The position numbers were made by a program, and so were the translations under genes. From positions 1 through 18,657 of the forward strand of contig JAEYQQ010000026.1 in assembly GCA_023409955.1 (NCBI GenBank): a stretch of 18,657 nucleotides of DNA, read 5' to 3'. The notes beneath the pieces were generated by a model that was not told where the DNA came from, searched no databases, and saw nothing but the letters and a program-made list of their open reading frames with translations. Positions 15,057 to 18,657 of the stretch are shown here, piece by piece. Within the stretch, counting starts at the first letter, position 1; every line of letters begins with the position of its first letter. The stretch is from Bacillota bacterium (GTDB taxonomy: Bacteria > Bacillota > Clostridia > Christensenellales > Aristaeellaceae).

Positions 15057-15970
15057 CAGTAATGCACGCTCCTTTTCTCCATTTTGAATTGAACGAGTGT
15101 GATGCAAAGCACGATCACAAACAGGATGACAGAACGGGCGGCTGCCGTACCAAAGCGGAAGTTGAAGAATGCGTCACGGTAAATGGCATGCACAATGACG
15201 TTGGTGGCATCGCCGGGTCCGCCCTGGGTCAAAAGACGAATTTGGCTGAAGGATTGGAAAGCGCCGATGATGTTGATAATGATTTGGAAAAACAATGTTG
15301 GGGAAAGACATGGCAGCGTAACGTGCCAGAGCCTTTTAAAGTAGCCAGCGCCATCCAAAGCGGAGCTTTCATATAATTCGCCGGGAATATTGCGCAGGCC
15401 AGAGCTCAAAAAGATAAAGTTGATACCGGATGTAAGCCAAACCGTCATGGCCGCTACGGAAAACAGTGCATATCTCGCATCGCCAGTCCAGTTGATCTGG
15501 GTACCCAACAGAATGTTTAAAAGGCCGTTGGTGGGGTGCAGTATCATTTTAAAAGCCATGGAGGCCGCAGCGGAGGCAATAGCCACCGGCATGGCATATA
15601 CGGCACAGGCAAATGTGTTGCCTGGGTATTTTCTCTCGGTCAAAAGGCTGGTAATCAAGCCCACCACCAGGCCTCCTAGAGCTACCAGGAATACAAACTG
15701 AAAGGTGACCACCAGGCTGGGCCAGAAGTTAGAACCAAACTTTAAGATGTCTTCATAATTTCTGAATCCTACATATTTTGCGGCCTGACCATACTTGTTG
15801 GTTAAGAACAGACTGAGGTAGATGGTTTTGATAAATGGGTAATACAAAAAGCATATGAATACGATGAGTGCAGGTGAAAGGAATAAGTAAGGTTCAACCA
15901 ATGAATAGAAACTGGGCGCTTTTTTTCTCGGGTGTGCCTTGGGGGCCGGATGCATGCTTGGTAAGTCCAT
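15056..15970 (-). CDS. ugpA: Glycerol-3-phosphate-type importer permease UgpA
   Basis: This 304-residue membrane permease is the first gene of the ugp set. It has a basic, proline-containing N-terminal tail, then LFLSPALIVFICFLYYPF as the first membrane segment. The EAA loop is GELYESSALDGAGYFKRLWHV, followed by TLPCLSPT, where the ATPase docks. IRLLTQGGPGDATNVIVHAIY near the C-terminus is the usual MalF/UgpA-side signature. GAGGAGAGGA sits 6 bases before the ATG. A second ATG 5 codons in is possible. The gene has a perfect-consensus promoter and a folded leader of about 110 bases upstream. With UgpE it would form the transmembrane channel. Confidence 0.88.
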   Translation of the reverse strand: MDLPSMHPAPKAHPRKKAPSFYSLVEPYLFLSPALIVFICFLYYPFIKTIYLSLFLTNKYGQAAKYVGFRNYEDILKFGSNFWPSLVVTFQFVFLVALGGLVVGLITSLLTERKYPGNTFACAVYAMPVAIASAAASMAFKMILHPTNGLLNILLGTQINWTGDARYALFSVAAMTVWLTSGINFIFLSSGLRNIPGELYESSALDGAGYFKRLWHVTLPCLSPTLFFQIIINIIGAFQSFSQIRLLTQGGPGDATNVIVHAIYRDAFFNFRFGTAAARSVILFVIVLCITLVQFKMEKRSVHY

Positions 15971-15991
15971 GTCTGTTCCTCTCCTCGGTTA

Positions 15992-16040
15992 GCTGGCGCA
16001 GAAATAAGCTTGCTCCCGGTTTTGCCGGTAGCACGCCAGC
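15992..16040 (-). promoter_or_regulatory. Folded leader RNA just upstream of the ugpA ribosome site
   Basis: Inside the ugp 5' leader, GCTGGCG and CGCCAGC (16034-16040 and 15992-15998) can form an outer 7-pair stem. Nested inside are TGCT/AGCA and CCGG/CCGG, closing on a small A-rich loop in the transcript. One side has a 12-base bulge. The outer stem ends about 10 bases before the GAGGAGAGGA ribosome site. It does not match a riboswitch class that I can recall. Confidence 0.45.
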
Positions 16041-16056
16041 AACTCTTTGCTTATTC

Positions 16057-16077
16057 ACATTGCACAACGAACAATGT
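16057..16077. promoter_or_regulatory. Inverted repeat near the ugp transcription start
   Basis: ACATTG (16057-16062) and CAATGT (16072-16077) form a 6-9-6 inverted repeat. It falls just downstream of the expected transcription start (near 16083), a common place for a repressor site. Part of it shares 11 of 12 bases with the palindrome region before aguA. The protein that would bind is unknown. Confidence 0.4.
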
Positions 16078-16089
16078 AATTCCTGATTC

Positions 16090-16119
16090 ATTATATCCTA
16101 TGGTAACGAAAACTGTCAA
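16090..16119 (-). promoter_or_regulatory. Perfect-consensus sigma-A promoter of the ugp operon
   Basis: On the minus strand TTGACA (16114-16119) and TATAAT (16090-16095) are separated by 18 bases. Both boxes match the consensus fully. Transcription should start near 16083, about 110 bases before ugpA. The small palindrome GTCA-AATA-TGAC (16128-16139) lies just upstream of the -35 and may be a regulator site. So strong a promoter usually needs a repressor, which fits the inverted repeat near the start. The rest of the 354-base gap up to 16324 holds this promoter, an A/T-rich stretch with nothing recognised, and a terminator. Confidence 0.85.
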
Positions 16120-16275
16120 TGGATATAGTCAAATATGACGATAGTTAAATGATTGTCAAAGTTTTGGAATGTTTGGTGATTTAAGGTAATTATGATTTAT
16201 AACTTCCATGGGTACAATATGGCAGATGAATACTGGCTTTTTGCTTACGCAGCAAACTTGTACAGTTAAATGGCA

Positions 16276-16312
16276 CAAAAAAACCATCCGCCTGGTTTTT
16301 CCGACGGATGGC
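16276..16312 (-). terminator. Terminator of the nitroreductase gene
   Basis: On the minus strand CCATCCG pairs with CGGATGG (16305-16311 with 16284-16290). An inner GG/CC continuation closes on an A-rich loop, and TTTTTTT follows. It begins 13 bases after the nitroreductase stop. Confidence 0.85.
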
Positions 16313-16324
16313 TTGAATGCTGTT

Positions 16325-16852
16325 TCAAGGGTGAAGATTGTACCAGGCCCTCTCCTCAAAGGGGAGCCGTTCAGTTGGGGATTTCGATTCCTCAGGAACG
16401 CCGATAGGCAATATCACAGATACCAGCATATCTTGCCCCTTGGGCAGATGGAGGAGCTCACCGATTTTTTCATCAATTTGATTATAGTGCAGTACACCGT
16501 CCAGCCATACGGTTGCATACCCAAGGGCGGTGATGGCCAGCAGCATGTTTTCCACAGCGGCCGAGTAATCCTGCACATCAAAGGACATTCCCTTATAGGT
16601 GGTGTTTCGCTTGCTGATGACAGCAATGATGGCCTGGGCGGTTTTGACAGATGTTTTAGGAACCAGTTCCCCAAGGGCCTTGATCAGCTGTGGGTCATCC
16701 ACAATGGCAAAGCTGGTGGTCTGGGCATTATGGCCAGAGGGGGCTCTGATGCCTGCATGGACGATTTTCTCCAAATCTGCCTTTGGTACGGGCGTGTTTA
16801 AAAATGCGCCGCGGTAGCTGTGACGGGCAGCAATGGCCTCAAAGACTTCCAT
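16325..16852 (-). CDS. Nitroreductase-family flavoprotein
   Basis: This 175-residue cytoplasmic FMN oxidoreductase is of the nitroreductase superfamily, which uses NAD(P)H to reduce nitro groups, quinones or other acceptors. The FMN-phosphate loop is the N-terminal AIAARHSYRGAF (6-17), followed by AGIRAPSGHNAQTTSFAIV (33-51), the second family block. GYATVWLDGV in the C-terminal half is the usual GxGxxW-like motif. At 175 residues it belongs to the short form. The start is supported by AAAGGA nine bases before the ATG, and a strong terminator follows. Its true substrate cannot be told from sequence. It follows a decayed acetyltransferase gene by 72 bases and may be transcribed with the genes upstream of it. 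Confidence 0.9.
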   Translation of the reverse strand: MEVFEAIAARHSYRGAFLNTPVPKADLEKIVHAGIRAPSGHNAQTTSFAIVDDPQLIKALGELVPKTSVKTAQAIIAVISKRNTTYKGMSFDVQDYSAAVENMLLAITALGYATVWLDGVLHYNQIDEKIGELLHLPKGQDMLVSVILPIGVPEESKSPTERLPFEERAWYNLHP

Positions 16853-16924
16853 GTAGCCACATCCTTTATATATTTTGATCTATCATACCATGAAAGACCA
16901 GCAATCAAAAGACCAATCGGAAAA

Positions 16925-17320
16925 TCAAAAGTCCCATGTAAGAAAAACCTCATCAGTCGCATTTGACAAAGTGGCACCGGCTTTTGTGTATAAGCGGATA
17001 GCGGATGTGTTGGACCGATTCGTTGAGACCAGCATTTCATCATGGATTTCGTTTGGCAGATGTTTTTTAGGTGAACAATAAGCGCTGTTCCAAACACGCG
17101 ACCTGTATTCCTTGGACATAGTGATATCATACAGAAGCATCATGGCTTGTGCTCTGTCCGGCCGTTGAAGTTCGTATGCAATAAGGTATCCAACCGCTTT
17201 TGAGTCGTGAAGGGCAACCAACAGGTGATTATGTGGATGATCAAGAAATGCTCTCATTGCTGTATCTGTTGCCAGTTCAATTGGAAATCCATCTTCTTGG
17301 CCCTTGCAGCAGCGATTCAT
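16925..17320 (-). pseudogene. Decayed GNAT acetyltransferase with two compensating frameshifts
   Basis: The open frame is continuous, but its middle does not make sense as a protein. LLVALHDSKAVGYLIAYEL, then LLYDITMSKEYRSR, are normal GNAT strands of the AAC(3)-I-like type. After YRSR the same frame reads VWNSAYCSPKKHLP, while the +1 frame reads VFGTALIVHLKNICQ, the expected acetyl-CoA-binding motif A and helix. The original frame is right again from NEIHDEMLV, through NTSAIRLYTKAGA, to the end. The out-of-frame stretch covers about 17055-17100 and includes a T6 run (17063-17068). The N-terminus is also short: upstream codons only overlap the YwaF-like gene, and no ribosome site precedes the ATG at 17320. 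A double sequencing error could produce the internal shift but not the missing start. Confidence 0.65.
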
Positions 17321-17333
17321 AGATAAAGCAGTT

Positions 17334-18020
17334 TTATGTGGGCTTGGCGGTGAAGTGTCTGATGGCCACCGTTTCAATTTTTAGCAGCAGGAGTGCAGCC
17401 AGCTCCAGTGCAGCAATATATGCCGCTTGACCCATACTTTGCAGTTGGGATAAGGGTGTGCCAGCAGGAGCGGACCGAAGAAAAAAGTAATTGGTGTTCA
17501 AAAGTGAATTCATCAGCATAACAAACAGGAGCAAGATGTTACCCCACAAAAAGACCCTACCCAGAGCCAAGGGCCTTGGCCAGGATCCGTCTGCCATGCG
17601 CAGAAAGGGAGCCAGCACAAGCAAGGCATGGAGGCTGAAAAATGCAATCTCCATCACAAGGGGCCAGGGACTAGGCAGGACAGCAGGAAAAATCAGTGCT
17701 GCAAGAGCCCCTGGTACCCCTAGAAACAATGTGAATTCCAGCAGACCTAGCGAACTGGATAGAAGCATAAACGGCGTAACAATGCCCATAAAGCTGCACA
17801 GGTGCAGTGGCAGCACCGTGCCTACCCCCGCCAGGCCCATTTTGGCCAGTAGGAAAATCTGCATGCCCATGGAGAGCAGCACAAAAAGACTGGTCAATAT
17901 GGACACGGCCTTTTGGATCTGCCTGGCCCGGTGCGTTTCGCCCATCCTGTACCAGAACCGGATGCGGTGGATGATCAGCAGCATAGGTATAGCCCAAATT
18001 GCAAAAACCAAAAAGGACAT
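17334..18020 (-). CDS. YwaF/TIGR02206-like integral membrane protein
   Basis: This 228-residue protein is almost entirely membrane-embedded, with about six or seven hydrophobic segments. The family mark is LPLHLCSFMGIVTPF (70-84), equivalent to the PLHLCD block of YwaF/TMEM164-type proteins. A later FFSLHALLVLAPF and an NTNYFFLRSAPAGTPL loop before the last segment also fit. The family function is not firmly known in bacteria. The gene begins two bases after the stop of the YyaL-like gene and has no proper ribosome site of its own, so translation is likely coupled. Its 3' end overlaps codons upstream of the decayed GNAT gene. Confidence 0.75.
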   Translation of the reverse strand: MSFLVFAIWAIPMLLIIHRIRFWYRMGETHRARQIQKAVSILTSLFVLLSMGMQIFLLAKMGLAGVGTVLPLHLCSFMGIVTPFMLLSSSLGLLEFTLFLGVPGALAALIFPAVLPSPWPLVMEIAFFSLHALLVLAPFLRMADGSWPRPLALGRVFLWGNILLLFVMLMNSLLNTNYFFLRSAPAGTPLSQLQSMGQAAYIAALELAALLLLKIETVAIRHFTAKPT

Positions 18021-18022
18021 CC

Positions 18023-18657
18023 TTATTCATTCATGTGCAGTCCGCTTAAGGGGGTCTGGCAGCATGACGCTAAAAGCGCCTCCATTTCCGAAAGGTTATA
18101 CACAGGGGTATGGCAGGTTCCTTTTTCACACAGAAAGTAAGCTGCTGGGCGGCCCATGGCATCCCGGCCCTTCAGTATGGCAGGCGCATCCTTTTCGGGG
18201 GTATCCAGCTGTTTGGCGGCAATGGTGGCATGGGGCAGAAAACGACGCCCCATAGCCCTTGCGAAGGCGTGAATGTCTGTTTCTTCCGCAGCCAGGCATA
18301 GCGCCTCCACCGGCAGGAAGCATAGGTCAAGGCCGGCTATTAAGCCAAAGCAATAGCCGGTGGGCTGATTCCTGGCATGGCCGGCGATGCGTTCCAAGGT
18401 TCTTGTGGCATACTCTTTCCAGGCATCCTCCAGGGTAAGGTGGCTTAATTGATTCAGTACGTAGGCGGCCAGTGCGTTGCCGGAAGGAACGGCGCCGTCA
18501 TAATGTTCCTTGGGCCGAAAAATCAGACCGGCATCTGCTTGGCTTAAATAAAAATCGCCTTGTTTATCATCAAAGAAGGAGTTGACCATACAACGGCAGA
18601 TCTCCTCCGCCTGTTTTGCAAAGCTGTTATCGAACTCCATTTGATACATGGTAAGGC
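18023..18657 (-). CDS. C-terminal part of a YyaL/DUF255 thioredoxin-fold protein
   Basis: About 210 residues are visible, and the frame remains open to the window edge, so the 5' part of the gene is missing. The fragment matches the end of YyaL-type proteins (DUF255, about 600-700 residues). These have an N-terminal thioredoxin-like domain followed by an alpha/alpha barrel related to N-acylglucosamine epimerase. The blocks seen are HYDGAVPSGNALAAYVLNQL, then GYCFGLIAGLD, and the C-terminal AYFLCEKGTCHTPV, which corresponds to the C-x-x-x-x-C-x-x-P ending of the family. The cellular role of YyaL is unclear; an association with spores or germination has been suggested in Bacillus. An ATG at 18649 is in frame but lies mid-domain and is not the start. 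Confidence 0.85.
   Translation of the reverse strand, partial: LTMYQMEFDNSFAKQAEEICRCMVNSFFDDKQGDFYLSQADAGLIFRPKEHYDGAVPSGNALAAYVLNQLSHLTLEDAWKEYATRTLERIAGHARNQPTGYCFGLIAGLDLCFLPVEALCLAAEETDIHAFARAMGRRFLPHATIAAKQLDTPEKDAPAILKGRDAMGRPAAYFLCEKGTCHTPVYNLSEMEALLASCCQTPLSGLHMNE

Noticed and set aside
15992..16040. A c-di-GMP (GEMM) riboswitch in the ugp leader
   Set aside because: A GGCAAAACC stretch is reminiscent, but the required GACGCAAAGC core and receptor loop are absent. Listed only as an unassigned folded leader.
16128..16160. A second promoter upstream of the ugp promoter, using TTGACA near 16151-16157
   Set aside because: At 17-18 base spacing the -10 would be ATATTT or TATTTG, a weak match, and the perfect promoter downstream explains expression.

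Overview
The window reads as a chromosomal segment of an endospore-forming Firmicute, most likely an uncultured gut-type clostridium of intermediate GC. The grounds are a clear spoIIID, the low-GC Gram-positive energy-coupling-factor cassette ecfA1-ecfA2-ecfT-truA, strong Shine-Dalgarno sequences of the AGGAGG type, and a CUT1/LplABC-type importer. No rRNA, tRNA, CRISPR array, insertion sequence or prophage gene was seen.

Left block (1-6963, all on the minus strand) is a glucuronoxylan-fragment module. In transcription order it holds an AraC-family regulator, a 367-base AT-rich control region, a cytoplasmic GH67 alpha-glucuronidase (aguA), two permeases of the LplB/YteP and LplC/YtcP types, and a large LplA-like substrate-binding protein. 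The start of one more gene lies at the window edge. The importer would bring in short 4-O-methylglucuronic-acid-decorated xylooligosaccharides, and AguA would remove the uronic acid inside the cell. No importer ATPase is present, so a shared MsmK/UgpC-type ATPase encoded elsewhere is implied.

Middle block (7087-12025, plus strand) starts at a good extended -10 promoter. It carries the tightly overlapped operon ecfA1-ecfA2-ecfT-truA, closed by a long hairpin terminator. Next come spoIIID, behind a sequence resembling a sigma-E promoter, and an MreB/Mbl-family gene, closed by a hairpin that probably serves both strands. The spoIIID-mbl neighbourhood is known from Bacillus. This Mbl-like protein has changes in its phosphate-2 and catalytic-Glu motifs.

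Right block (12035-18657, minus strand) holds a two-part GNAT acetyltransferase and a glycerol-3-phosphate-type importer (ugpA-ugpE-ugpB). That importer has a perfect-consensus sigma-A promoter and a folded leader, and again no ATPase. Further right are a nitroreductase with a strong terminator, a decayed GNAT gene with two compensating frameshifts, a YwaF-like membrane protein, and the C-terminal end of a YyaL/DUF255 protein that runs off the window.

I did not find a clearly new multi-gene system. The best leads are the altered Mbl-like protein beside spoIIID, two importer binding proteins that both lack a lipobox cysteine, the folded leader of the ugp operon, and short repeated elements around aguA. 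All family calls come from reading the translations; no database search was run.
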